Notes: generated by a model not told the origin, from the sequence alone. A DNA stretch of 64,000 nucleotides from Panopea generosa (GCA_029582155.1 CM055906.1:11961101-12025100); one strand, 5' to 3'. Numbered from the stretch's first letter, positions 35,811 through 47,894 are shown. A program made the numbers and translations.

Positions 35811-36240
35811 CATGATGATGTTGAAACTTCACCAAAAGCCTTACATTATAGATACTTTAAGTTGCTACTAAATGTTGAACATTATTTAATTCTAGATTTA
35901 CCATATAAATATAGAAAAGCTATTTCAAATTTTTGTTGCTTATGTCATAACCCAGGGCCTCCTCTGACTATTTTTTTCTTTTCGCCACTACTTTCTCCAT
36001 ATTTGAAAAGATGGAGCCAAATTAAAAAAAATGGAGCCAAATTAAGAGCCATTTTTGTAGCTAACTAAATTGCGTACCTCGGTCAACATTCTTTAAATCG
36101 TTATCAAACTACTCTTAAGTTACAGTAACTTACTGCATGTTTTATTTTACTTATTTTAGCTTTTGAATTAAACACGTTTTTTATGAATATAAGTTTTAAT
36201 GTATACTGAAATACTATTAAAGATTATTATTATCTTGTGA

Positions 36241-38020
36241 GTTATTATTGTCTGAAGTCGATAATTAGGAGAAGCAATAATTGGTAGTAAGCTGTTGATT
36301 TATATTGCAAATGATGCATTAGTTTAAATGGAGTGCAGTCAAAAACCAACACAGCCCCAGTCATGTTTCTGTACTTGTTTGATTTTGTCAATGTTTGTGC
36401 GTTTATGCACATAAATAACAGCTGTTTGAGCCTTATTTTGTTTTGCTTTTATTTTTTCTATAATATGCTATTCTCACAAAACCCCATACAGTGTATTTTA
36501 TAATTATTTAAATTTATACACATCAATTTATTTTAAAAGTATAAATACACAACTTATGGATATCCAGCTAGCGTATTGACTGAAATTGCCTTTGGTTAAA
36601 ACATTCCACAACATGTTCTAATTATCCTTATTACCCCACCCACTTTGTCACTACAGACTTTCTATAAATATGGTCAATATTAGCATTATAACAACAGAGC
36701 ATATAGATCAAACAAATCTACTTATTGTAAAACCATGGTATTGACATCAAACAACCAACAGTCATTGCTGACATTATAAACAAAATTATTTTACAGACAA
36801 CATCTACAGTCATTTATTGATTTTATCCCGAAAGCCGCCATTTTGAAACTTACTGTTTGTTGATAAAAAATGGGGTTACCCATGAAAGTATAGTTGACAG
36901 TGTATTGGCATAAACAATTTTTCTAAACTTGTTTAGCTTATTTTAAGACATATTAAATTTCTATATGATTAAAAATGTAAATATATAAAATGATTAAAAG
37001 TACGAATATGCCGTTTGTCACTATGCGACCACATGACTATCTTTAGCAGATGCTATTTTAAGCTTAGGGTAATCTTACACATGTGTTGAAATTAATGTGT
37101 GACAGTGCAATGGTCATGAAGTCAATGAAGTTTTGTCAATTGCAAAATATTTGTATCATGCAATGAACTTAAGAAAACTAGAGCTTACTATTGTATAATC
37201 AGTAATCTTGATTATAAATTCAAATGTACATGTATCTGCATATATGCTATTTGTTACAACATGTATATTTGTCACCCTAATGTCAATTTGTACTTTTTGT
37301 ATTTTGCATTTTGAGCCAGAGGCCTATATTACCTGAATAAAAAATATCAACAAAAAAAATACAAATGGGTGCAGATGCTCGTCTTTCAAAGTCCATTAAG
37401 TTGATCAAGATGATTGATTGATTGATTGAATATTTAGCTTCATTTTAATGCCATCGAGGGCCAACAGATGATTGATCAAGATGAAAAATGTACATTTGTT
37501 TGAGCATGATGGTAACAGAATCAATACTGTTACTGAACACAAAACAGATTTAAGATCGAAAGACTACAAGTCCTGAGAGTTGTCAGTTGGTTTGGCTGAA
37601 TATATGTGGTCATAGTTATGCCATCAAGGGCTGATCATCAACAGATGATCAGTTAATCTATCTGCTCTTTCCTGGGAACCTTGAAGGTCAACAAGTACTT
37701 GAACACACTCATCTCTGCGAGATACATTTCCCACTTGAATCATCAATAACAAAGAGATGCAATGTCATACCAATCATCATGAAAACTGGCCGGATGAGGA
37801 TTCAAACTCATAGCCCCTGGATTGATAGTCAGACATGTTACCGACTGAGCTTACTGGGCCTGACACAGGTGAAAATGATAGCAGGGTATCTTTAGTGTCT
37901 AAAAACAGATTACAGATTATTGGTAAAACATATTGCTACTAAATCTCATTGTATGCATCAGAAAAGTTGGACCTTTCTAAAAAAAATTGCCGACCTATCA
38001 AATATTTTGCTTGAAGGTGC
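36241..38020. other. No gene; LINE 3' end and a tRNA-like remnant
   Basis: GAGCCAGAGGCCTATATTAC, then CTGAATAAAAAA, at about 37,313-37,345 looks like a LINE 3' terminus. On the minus strand 37,788-37,862 is a degenerate tRNA-like segment (A-box TAAGCTCAGTCGGTAACATG, B-box GAGTTTGAATCC). The remainder is AT-rich and unremarkable. Confidence 0.4.
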
Positions 38021-38164
38021 CAGGAGATGCCAGTAAATTCCACTACTTTTAGCCTCTGTACACTCAAAACAGATTGCAACCCCATCTACTTACATCTATT
38101 ACTTTCATGCATGCCATGTCACAGCACCAGAATAGGTCATGATGTCCAATCCAATAATAACAGT

Positions 38165-38395
38165 GTCCAAACAAATAACATCATGTATTTCTCTATAGCT
38201 TTTGACAAAGTCCCCCACCAGCATCTTCTCTACAAACTGAAATTTTATGGGATTACTTTTAATTTGCTCTTCACTGGTTATCTGACTTCGTAACTGATAG
38301 AACCCAGAAAGTTGTCCTGAAGTTGGCCGTGTCAAAGTTCCTGTAACCTCTGGTGTTCCCCAGGGTATAGTTCTGGGTCCCATCCTCTTTTTAAT
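38165..38395 (+). pseudogene. LINE RT fragment (motif A to B)
   Basis: Plus-strand text AFDKVPHQHLLYKLKFYGI is RT motif A and the following helix. After frameshifts, nucleotides for SGVPQGTVLGPILF-type motif B end at 38,395. There the text changes to an unrelated repeat beginning ACAGTCAAACCTGTG. Confidence 0.75.
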
Positions 38396-38575
38396 ACAGT
38401 CAAACCTGTGTAAGCGGTCACCACTTCTCTTAACAGCAACATTTGCTATTTCCAACCTCTCTCTATGCTTTCAGAGCAAATTGACCTGTATTTAGCAACA
38501 ACCTGTCTTAAAGGGCCACTTATGCTCATGTCACAGTGTGTATGTAACTTACTTGAAGAGAAATGTATATAAGCG
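38396..38575 (+). repeat. Interspersed repeat abutting the LINE fragment
   Basis: TACAGTCAAACCTGTGTAAG, then CGGTCACCACTTCTC, resembles a repeat start I have seen in invertebrate genomes. It replaces the expected RT continuation, so it marks an insertion or rearrangement breakpoint. Confidence 0.4.
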
Positions 38576-38794
38576 GTCTGGTAGCTCGGTCGGTATCAGG
38601 TACCGGATTGCCTGCATATTTTTCACATTTGTTACACCGGTGCCAAATGAAAAACTATGACATATATATTCTGACAAACATTCACATGATTCTCTGGTCT
38701 CTACAGAAATTAGGGGACAAATTCCAACTTCGTGAGAGATTATGTCACTATGTGTACTGTGTTTCCTACTAGAATAGAAATGTACCGGTATGTA

Positions 38795-38868
38795 AGCGGT
38801 CTGGTAGTTCAGTCGGTAGAGCATTCGCCTTGTAAGCAAAAGGTCAAGGGTTCCAGCCCCTGATTTGC
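38795..38868 (+). repeat. Degenerate tRNA-Thr(UGU)-like sequence
   Basis: A-box TAGTTCAGTCGGTAGAGC. The anticodon loop CTTGTAA gives anticodon TGT with four of five stem pairs. The T-arm AAGGGTTCCAGCCCCTG has an altered loop (TTCCAGC instead of TTCRANY). An internally deleted relative lies at about 38,574-38,640, sharing the flank GCATATTTTT. The duplicate and the loop defect argue for a pseudo-tRNA or SINE head over a functional tRNA. Confidence 0.5.
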
Positions 38869-39635
38869 TGCATATTTTTATCATCCTGTTGTACTCACTT
38901 ACATTTTTTGATATTCCATATTGACTTCCGCCAATGTTCGGAAGTATCAATATGTGCATAAATTACCGTCCATCTCCATTCGGAAAGGACTTGTGGTTAC
39001 ATGTTTTATGCCATATGTCTTTATCAGAAACAAACGACTTTTAATTTGTAAACAAACGCCCATTTGCCATTATTTGAAATATTACATCATTTATTTATAA
39101 ATAATCTTTGTTTGCATGCTTTTTCAGAGGTCAAATAAATGTGACTGTGCTCTATGAACTGGAATAGTAAAATAGACTGAAATTATAAACAAAAGTTGAT
39201 CATGATGGAAGTTTACTGAGCCTTTAATTACATATGTCAGGCTTGTAGTGTCTCATACTCAGTTTCTCTAAATCTAAATAAATACGGAGGCTAAAGGGTA
39301 AAAAGACAATTGAAATAACAGGAGCCCCCCCCCCCCCCATAATGTTCAGGTTGGAGGGACAAGGATATACTTTGCCCCCCTCCCCCTATATTTTACTCTC
39401 TCCTTAGGTTGCCCCTCCCCCAATCTCATTTAATCGCAGTAATAGGGGGTGAGACTAGAGGCCGATCAACTAGAAAAATATAAAAATCGTTCCAAAACGT
39501 GCTTCGATATGCACTACCCCTCCCCCCCCCCCCCACACACAGTTCTCACACCCAAAAATAAAACGCTTCTACACCCTGGGAGAGAGAAATATGAGAAAGA
39601 GAGAAATAAGAAGGATATAGAGAGAGCGTACTTAC

Positions 39636-39738
39636 CTGTCGTAATGTGTCGGCGGCAACCGCAGGTTTCCTTGAGCTGAATATCATAACTATCCATCATT
39701 TGGGACAAGGACACAATGTGCTCACGACACAGTTCCAT
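39636..39738 (-). CDS. Candidate first coding exon of an unrecognised host gene
   Basis: Minus strand: an ATG with a favourable context (CTGATGG) opens 34 codons beginning MELCREHIVSLSQMMDSY and containing ETCGCRRH. It ends at a perfect donor (ACAG then GTAAGT). Upstream by 150-200 bp is a CpG-richer segment with an ATGGCG motif. I do not recognise the protein and could not place a second exon, since the sequence to the left is repeat-filled. It may be a stranded or chance exon. Confidence 0.3.
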
Positions 39739-39859
39739 CAGAAACACGTAAACAATTAAGTCACAGGTTCCGTTAGTATCATTAAAACTTTAGAATTCGT
39801 TATCCCTCATGCTTTTTATAGTATCCTGCGTCGAAAACAACAGGAACACTTTGAAATTC

Positions 39860-40050
39860 ACATTAAAAACGACAAAAAAATCGCGCTACGACGCCATTTT
39901 AAAGCTTGATCCTCGTGCAGAAGACGTACACCGGATATTGCAATAAAACAGTGACTTGGCTCCACCTACCGGTAAAGTTCGCGCGACGCGGCTTACTTGC
40001 TTTTCACGTTATTTTAACGTTGCGTTATGTGACGCTACTTCTGTTGTTTA
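39860..40050. promoter_or_regulatory. CpG-enriched promoter-like segment
   Basis: Has a clear local excess of CG dinucleotides compared with its surroundings (TCGCGCTACGACG, TTCGCGCGACGCGG). It includes minus-strand AAAATGGCGTCG near 39,890, a YY1-like start-site motif. It lies just upstream of the candidate exon at 39,636-39,738. Confidence 0.3.
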
Positions 40051-40127
40051 TTTATTTATCATTCCATGATTCAGGCGATAAGCCGAAACGTCGAAAATAA
40101 ATTATAACTAACGATTTCCATCTTTTT

Positions 40128-40770
40128 TTTTACTTCGTGTGAACCTGAATAAAGGAACAAATCCCAAAGCCTTCCTCAGAAGAAACCTCGCAGGCTGCAC
40201 ACGATATATCAAGGCACAGAGTAACCAGATACTTGTCATGCCTATTCTTGAGTATGCAAGCTTTGCATGGGACGTTTCAATTATTGGGGGAGGGGGCAAC
40301 CTGAGGAGAGAGTGTGTGAGGATGTACTTCCAGGCCCCAAAGTATATGCTGAACCTGAATACTGGGAGGGTAGGGGAGGGGCTGGTCGGCTCCTACGCCT
40401 ATGCCACGAACATCGGCCAGACTGAGGCTGTCCAGCGACGGGAAGCGAGATTCGTGAAGGGTGATTACAAGACAACAGGCAGTACCAGCCAGATGATACT
40501 TGACCTTGGCTGGAAGACATTGCAAGAACGCTGCGTCAACGTGAAGCTCGTTACGGTGTACATAATCGTCCATGTGCTCATATATGTCCCCTCAGCATTC
40601 TTCCGATAAGCTTCCCTAAACCAAGGATTATACAAACATACAAATCCTTGCCTCAACACTACATGCAACTAGCATAAGTTCCTGGTTCCATTCTTCAGAG
40701 TTGACATCTACCGACACTCCTTCTTTCCCTCGGGCATCAGACTGTTGAACAGCTTTACAGATCCTGAATT
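40128..40770 (+). pseudogene. LINE C-terminal fragment
   Basis: Frame 40,139-40,609 contains AFLRRNLAGCTRYIKAQ, LVMPILEYASFAWDVS, EAVQRREARFVKGDYKTTGS and MILDLGWKTLQERC, the post-RT region of Jockey/CR1-type LINEs. After the stop, FFRVDIYRHSFFPSGIRLLN continues in the expected order. It may belong to the same element as 38,165-38,395, but the FADD box and its surroundings are absent between them. Confidence 0.8.
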
Positions 40771-40912
40771 TTTTTCGCTCTTCTTTTTTTAAAAGAGACT
40801 GAAAATGAGAAAAAAATATGACAAAGAAATAACTGTAAATAGAAAAGTTTACCATCAAAATGTACCACCCGAAATTTAGACAAGCACATGCAATCACATA
40901 TCTTTTCCAAAA

Positions 40913-41364
40913 TTGGTAAGATTTTTTTTCTGTAATTCCAAATGAGTTTTGTAAATTCAAACCCAATCATTTTAATAGTTTTGGGACACTGACATAAAGG
41001 ATTTATGTGATTAATAAATAACTGATGTGTAAATGTTCTCACAACACGTGAAATGAAGCAAAAATGGTAGTGATAATTAGATCTACCATACACACTTTTT
41101 TAAATTACCAATACATGGCAACAAATAAGACGCCATTGGGTAAAATGTGCACAGGACACCCTTTTATCAAATGGTAAGGTTGGCAGTAGATCGCAATTTT
41201 CATTATTTCAGCATAATGTTTAGTCATTTCACGTGTTGTAGACCATTTACACATCAGTTACTTATTATCACAAAAATCATTTATGTGACAGTTACAAAAA
41301 GTAAGATAATTGCCAGTTATATTGTTGTCAAAATCATTTGGAATTTTAGAAAAAAAATCTTACC
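40913..41364. repeat. Foldback (long inverted repeat) element
   Basis: The left arm begins GGTAAGATTTTTTTTCTG; the right arm ends with its complement (AGAAAAAAAATCTTACC). The arms also share ACACGTGAAATGA and its complement TCATTTCACGTGT, plus ACATCAGTTA text. Arms of ~165-170 bp pair at roughly 80% by eye around a ~115-bp loop. No coding was found. It may be a foldback transposon or a MITE. Confidence 0.75.
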
Positions 41365-41389
41365 GCTTTAGGCCAATATCCGGTGTACG

Positions 41390-43117
41390 TTGTACCCCAT
41401 CGGGTGAGACAGAGATAAGATAACTGCTTGTCGTTCCTCCCGAACCTGGCAACATGTTTTGTGATTCTGGTATAAAAATGGGATTTATTGTAATTGTGGG
41501 TGATTAACTTCCTCCTTTAATAAAAGAAAAATGAGAAAAAAATGCACTTACAATTTTTTAAAAAAATCGAACTTTTTTTTCAACCCGTAATAGAGCTAGC
41601 TTTAATTTTAAAGGAAAATATCAAATCAATGATAATTATAAATGATCAACATTTGTATCAGCTTTATTTTGTAACTAAAAAGATTAAATTTGGACAAAGG
41701 TTCAAAGAGTTATAAAAGAAATACTAAAATGCCAACCGAAATTCCAGCCGTTTAGGTCCCTATATTAAATTAAAATTAAGCTGCCGATCTCTGCAATTAA
41801 CTCACAGATAGTATAAAATTATGATAGATCTATATATATAATTATATTAAAAAACAACAACAAAAAAAAACGTTTATATAAAAAAATATTTTTGTTGGTT
41901 TCAACCGTGCGATGAATCAGTTACATGCCGGTATCTGATAATTATGTGTAACTTAAAGTCCCCGTCTCCATAAGGATGTTCGCTCCCAAATAATGTCCCG
42001 CGAGGTTCCCCCACGCTTGATGACAACAGTCGACGAGTATAACACTAACTTAGTAGTCAAAAATCACAAACATGCGTCTGTCTCAGGACTATCTCGGAGA
42101 TTACGGGTTTGAATCTCACAAACCGAATACTAAAAATAAGTATTTAACGAGATAACTCTTTTGAACAAATCAAGTCTGGATCCAGTTTTAATAATATATT
42201 CAGGGCAAACTTTTCAACTTTTGAGTTATTCAGCCGGGATAATTGCCCATGACGTAATAAGGGTTCAGATGATCATTAAATCAAAACGTACATGGGCGTA
42301 TTTCTTTTATTATTATTTCCATCTCCGTATAATATACACATATGACAACAAAATCAATGTACATGCACATGTATAAAGTATAGTATCGTATTCATATTAG
42401 AATTATAAGAGACTCCATACATGAAAGATTATCTTCAGTGGACGTAAAAATGCTTCAAATTAATGAAAATCTAGAATTATTTAAAATGGATATGCTGTTG
42501 TGCTATTGTGATTTGACTATGAGTTAGGCTAGTCTTACTAATGGGTTCGGCGCTAAGCAAATACACCTCACAGGGTAATACTCCAACCCAAAAAAAAGAA
42601 ATTCTCGGCATGCACTTTGAATACAATAAAAACCCTGGATATGTTAATTTAAAGTGTATACATATTGTTTGCCGGCGGGGTTTTGTACTACCCTTTATTT
42701 GCTGGGCGCAATATCCACGTGTTGAACATAGAGATGGTCGGGAAAAAAACGCAATCAGTACATCTGTTTTTAGAATACTTTTATTCAAATCTTCAACAAA
42801 ACTTATAGTATTATATGTATATTATTATTAAAAAAAATAGTGATCAGGGCAGAAGATTGGTTATTTTGGGTAACGTGAAACTGACCCAAGTCACCTGCTA
42901 GATACTGTTATGATGTTCGTATGAAAGTATAACTCGGGTAGAACTTTCATTTCCATGTTTATATTTAGAAGTGATTAAAATAGACATACATCCTTCACCT
43001 TGGTACCATTGACATTAAGTGTTAAACAACCGCTGTAGCATTTCCGAAGCACCGTGAACATATTTGCACTCGGCTAGTACAATATTAAGAACATGTGTCA
43101 GGATTTTTTTATTTATA
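41390..43117. other. No gene seen
   Basis: AT-rich, with overlapping frames at 42,477-42,831 that show no known motif. Confidence 0.45.
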
Positions 43118-43129
43118 TATATATATTTT

Positions 43130-43188
<59 letters not shown>

Positions 43189-43189
43189 T
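43118..43189. repeat. (ATTT)n microsatellite
   Basis: About 18 near-perfect ATTT units. Confidence 0.95.
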
Positions 43190-44050
43190 ACATATTTGCT
43201 TTTGTGGTGATCAAGTTAATGGAGATTTCTGGTAATCTAAATTGCGACACTGTCCGCCGCTGCGATTACGGGCACATATTCCAGCTAACATTTCCTTAAT
43301 CTCGCACAAGTGTCCGGTAGAGCTAGTTTCTCATCGGAATGCGGCACTACTGTCTATAAATAGACTGGTTCAATGCAAACAAACTTGTCAGTTAATTAAT
43401 GGGAGACCACTGTCCGTTGAGTTACACAGTTATCCCGCTTTCGGTATGGCCGAAGATAACGTCGAGAAGTCACCAATGGCAGATCGCTGACAGACGGACG
43501 AACGGCAGGCCGATATATAGAGTTATATTTAGAACTATCCTTGGAGGTGGAGTTGATTTTATACCTTAACAAAGGAAATTTAAAACAACAAAGCTATACA
43601 TATACTGATTGAGGTTGGTACTGGCTATAACACAACTTAGTAGGCTATATCAATTTCTGAATGTTCTGTATTCTTTCTACTTTGTATGTTTGTGTCTTTT
43701 GCCAGGGATGCCAAATAGACGAGCAGTATCTTATTTTTCTTTTATCTTTTTATTATTGGTTTGTATTTTCTGTTTAATGAATTTAAGGGTGCTGTTTGCT
43801 TTTGATGTGATATTGTCTATATGTGCTTGTTCTTTAAAGAAACTACCTATTATCTTCATTGCAGTCTTAAGGATATGTGTACGTTGAACAATTTCAAGCC
43901 ACAAACTCGTCCATCATTCTTTTACCATTTTTAATTCAGTCAACCTTTGACATCATTTTCTTATCCAGAAAACCAGTAGTGGTATCTCAGGCGGAATATA
44001 TATTGTTTTCATCAACGAAATCTTGTTTAGTCTTTCCGAAAATATGTACA
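43190..44050. other. No gene seen
   Basis: The frame at 43,609-43,887 is hydrophobic and low-complexity; no family is recognised. Confidence 0.45.
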
Positions 44051-44051
44051 C

Positions 44052-45033
44052 CAGTATGAGTGTTTGCACACGAGTATGATTGTATGTACACGCGTATGAT
44101 TATATGAACACGCATATGATTGTATGTACACGCGTATGATTATATGTACACGCATATGATTGTATGTACACGCCTATGATTGCAGTTACATGCATATGAT
44201 TGTATGTACACGTGTATGATTGTATGTACACGAGTATGATTATATGTACACGCATATGATTATATGTACACGCGTATGATTGTATGTACATGCATATGAT
44301 TGTATGTACACGCATATGATTGTATGTACATGCATATGATAGTATGTACACGTGTATGATTGTATGTTCAAACGTATGATTGTATGTACATGTGTATGAT
44401 TGTATGTTCACGCTTATGATTATAATTATATACATGTATGATTGTATGTACACGTGTATGATTGTATGTACACGTGTATGACTGTATGTACACGAGTATG
44501 ATTATATGTACACGTGCATGATTGTAAGAACACGTGTATGACTGTAAGTACATGCGTATGACTGTAAGTACACGCGTATGACTGTAAGTACACGCATATG
44601 ACTGTAAGGACATGCGAATGATCATATGTACACGAGTATGATTGTATGTACACACGTATGACTGTAAATACACGCGTATGGCTGTAAGTACATGCGTATG
44701 ACTGTATGTACACGAGTACGATTGTATGTACACGCATACGATTGTATGTACACGTGTACAATTGTAAGTACACACATACGATTGTATGTAAACGAGTACG
44801 ATTGTATGTACACGCATATGACTGTAAGTACACACGTATGATTGTATGTACACGTGTATGATTGTAAGTACACATGTATGATTGTATGTACACGCGTATG
44901 ATTATAGTTATATACACATGTATGATTGTATGTACACGCATTTGATTGCATGTACACGCGTATGACTGTATGTACACGAGTATGATTATATGTACACGCG
45001 TATGATTGTAAGTACACGCATATGACTGTATGT
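44052..45033 (+). repeat. 20-bp minisatellite, about 49 copies
   Basis: The unit is TATGATTGTATGTACACGCG with variants (ACTGTAAGTA, CATATG). Two similar disruptions with ATTATAATTATATACATG-type text occur at about 44,419 and 44,903. All three minus-strand frames stay open for 117-183 codons, because three 20-bp units span exactly 20 codons; these are not genes. Confidence 0.95.
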
Positions 45034-45425
45034 ACGAGGGATGTTAATAAGTAATGTTATACTGGAAATAAAATAAAAACAACAAATAATATCTCACTAT
45101 CAAAGAAATCTCCATTAAAGTCACAATAGCGCCGAATTTCACATTAAAATTGCAAGGAAATCTCTAGTTCCTTGAAAATTGTAACGCCAAATATCACATT
45201 AAAATTATTATTCAAGACATTCCCTGTGTGTTGTGGTTATAAAAAAAGGATGAAGTTCACGTGGAACACTCAGATTGGACATATCAACTCGTAGAAGTTC
45301 TATTAAAAGACTATTGTGTTTTTTATATGATTATGTGAAGGATATGACCTTTTGTTGCAAGAGAAATTCATATTTTGTAGATATCTATATAGATCTATTT
45401 TTTTTGTTGCGAAAAAACACTAGGC
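45034..45425. other. No gene seen
   Basis: AT-rich sequence between the minisatellite and the hAT terminus. Confidence 0.5.
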
Positions 45426-45826
45426 CAGGCGCGTAGCTGGGCTGAAATTGAGTGTACGCACCAAATCTAGGGGGGTACGGGGGCGTGCCCCCCCCCCCCC
45501 ACCCGGAAATGTGTTTTGGCTATATAGTCGGAGGTGCGTTTATGTGCAATTTCACTACTGTTTTATGGGGGAAAAAACAACAAAAATCGCAAAGCTTAAT
45601 CCTCATTTTATCTAAAATTTTCATCAGAATCCCGTTTTTTTAGACCTGACATAATCTTGACATAGTCGTGACTCTATGTTAATGTTATGTTGAATGACTA
45701 GCTCGACATTCGATATATGTAAATAATGTTTAGGCCTACATGATACATGAACATACTTTAAACATTTGAAAAGCTATGACTACTAGATAAGAGTATCATC
45801 ACAAACACTTTAAAGTTAAGAATGCT

Positions 45827-45895
45827 GGTAATACGGTAGATCTACGTATTAATCGACTATGAAAGTCGATTAATATGTAGATCTACCATATTACC
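45827..45895. repeat. 69-bp near-perfect hairpin inside the hAT
   Basis: Arms of 32 bases starting GGTAATACGGTAGATCTACG pair with the complementary arm ending GTAGATCTACCATATTACC. There are about three mismatches and a 5-base loop (ATGAA). It lies 60 bp beyond the transposase stop codon and could act as a 3' RNA structure or a subterminal binding site. Confidence 0.85.
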
Positions 45896-45954
45896 TTAAA
45901 ACGATGTAATATTATTTAAAGTTACTTTAACATCATAACGTTTATCGACAGGGC

Positions 45955-47894
45955 TTATACATGAAACAATAAAGCTAGTCGGCGATCTTTTTTTCTCGCA
46001 AATGCGTCAATGACGTGATTGGTGTCAATGTCTCTGTCCCTGTGGATATTCATGAGGCCGAGTCCTGACAACCTACCTGTGCTCATTGTAGACCTAAGAT
46101 ATGTCTTCAGACGTCGCATGCTGCTGAATGAGCGTTCAGCAGTAGCAGTTGATACTGGCATGGCAAGGAGGATGTGAAGGCAAGTCGTGACATTTGGATA
46201 CAGTTCTCTATTTGTTGTGGCTAGAGTATCGCCTAATGTGCTGGGTGTCACAGTGTCAACAGCCACAGCATGTCGTGCCTTCCATCTGCTTACTTCCCTC
46301 TTAAACTCCCCTAAGTCGTCTGCGGCTAGATCATGCTTAAAGGCGTCATATATTGCCCCAACCTTCTGTTCCGTAAGCTGATCCAAAGAATTTGGTATAA
46401 GGAATTGAGCATTAAATCGCTCACCGTCTTCAATAAGCCTGTCGGATAATTCCACTAGAAGGTGGTCTACAAAGGGAATGTACAAATTTCTCTTCCAATA
46501 ATCCGAAATAGACTCAGCTGGCACGTTGGGGCGATGATGCTGGCGTTGATTATTTCGTCCCCTTGGTCTGCCCGGCTGTACATCAACCGATTGAGCCATT
46601 TCTACAGCTTGCGCATATAGCGCTTCCCACACCATAACGTCATTACGCTCTTCTGTTACCTGATGAGCAACGGTTGAAGCCTCCTTAACAGCCTCGGTTA
46701 AGTCACATGATTTGTTCTGTAACATTTGTGATAAGGGGACTAATCCTGACAGGACATGTTCAATTGCCACAAGACTTACTATGAATCTAAACTGCGTGAT
46801 AGCTAGTTTGAATAGGCCAGCTTTGGTGTCGCGATAGTTCGTACATAGATCGTCTAGTGTTTCAACCACGGTCGTATAAGAACATTTGCATGTGTTTAAA
46901 GCGTCCGATCGTGCCGCCCATCGTGTTTCACATAGAGACTGTAACTTGGTACGATGTTCAATGGCCGCCCTACTCTCTGCATCGTTGGTCAACGTTTCCT
47001 GATACCGTAGGAGTCGTTTGGCAGAGTAGTTAAAAGAAAATGCCACTTCTTGGACAGTTGTCATCATGTTTCTAGCCAAAGGTTCTTTTGACGCGTGTAT
47101 TATTGCTAGGTTTAAGCAATGTGCTTTACAGTGCGTATACACAGCTCGTGGTAATTCTTGTCTAATGCGGGCCTGAACGCCACGATACTTCCCAGACATG
47201 TTTGCCGCGCCGTCGTATCCTTGTCCCCGCATCTTATTAACATCCACGCCAGCAGCTCTTAAGTTGCTTAAAAAAGCCGGAGACAACGCTTCTCCTGTTG
47301 TAGCGTCACATTCCGCAAAGGCAATAAAGTCCTCTCTTACAGCACGAGTATCACCTTCAAAGTATCGTAGACAGAGAGACATTTGCTCCATTGTTGAAGC
47401 ATCTGTTGCTTCATCTGCTATGAACCCGAAGAATGGGGCCTTATTACAGCTGTCAACAATTTTTGTTTTAATCTGTTGCCCGCAAATCTCAGTTATCTCA
47501 TTTTGGATATCTGGTGAGGTGTACATAGTCCTAGGATCACCATTTGTCAAGTGGTCTTGAAGTATAGTGTTGTATTTAGCCTGATATTGAAGTAAAGCTC
47601 TGAAATTTCCATGCTCATCCTCGTGACCTTGTAAAGTTAGATTTCGCTTTCCACATATAACAATTGTATCAACAATAGCTTTCCGAATGTGTCTGTTTCT
47701 TTCCACTAAGGTATTGTAGGAGGTTGACATTGTACATACTATGTCTTTCTTTTCACCATTCATTATACTTATGAAGTCCTCCGCTGCCTCAATAGAACTG
47801 GTATGAACATCACTGGTTGTATGGGTACCAATAAGCCTACCAATGTTGCTGGGGTCGGTGGCAGCCGTAGAAACTAGTGACTTCTGAACTTTAC
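45955..47894 (-). CDS. hAT transposase, main (last) exon
   Basis: Minus-strand exon with a 3' splice site (TTTTGCAG before GTAAAG) at 47,894, open for 645 codons to a stop at 45,955. Visible motifs: FFGFIADEATDASTMEQMS with the first catalytic Asp region (DUF4371-like); GQGYDGAANMSGKYRGVQ with the second Asp; THCKAHCLNLAI and LCETRWAARSDAL; and the C-terminal hAT dimerisation block LLAMPVSTATAERSFSSMRR and LRSTMSTGRLSGLGLMNIH. It resembles ZMYM1/THAP12-like hAT proteins. The frame is intact, unlike every other mobile-element gene in the window. It joins in phase to the exon at 48,514-48,629. It may be an active transposase or a young, inactive copy. Confidence 0.9.

Larger units (their letters stand above)
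34148..36240 (+). mobile_element. 5'-truncated LINE, plus strand
   Basis: Contains RT coding from just before the fingers domain to a C-terminal region, then a 3' UTR ending near an ATTAAAGATTATTATTATC tail. The endonuclease domain is absent. At least four frame breaks occur (near 34,700, 35,283, 35,566 and 35,808). The clade was not determined; it differs from the LINE at 3.8-6.0 kb. Confidence 0.8.

Noticed and set aside
40277..40573. Minus-strand ORFs opposite the LINE fragment
   Set aside because: Shadows of the plus-strand LINE C-terminal frame.
42477..42831. Overlapping ORFs of 96-103 codons on opposite strands
   Set aside because: No recognisable domain, splice context or repeat relation; indistinguishable from chance.
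44100..45017. Overlapping minus-strand ORFs of 117-183 codons (VHTIIRVYIQSY type)
   Set aside because: Translation of the 20-bp minisatellite in all three frames.
47198..47560. Plus-strand 120-codon ORF
   Set aside because: Antisense shadow of the hAT transposase exon.
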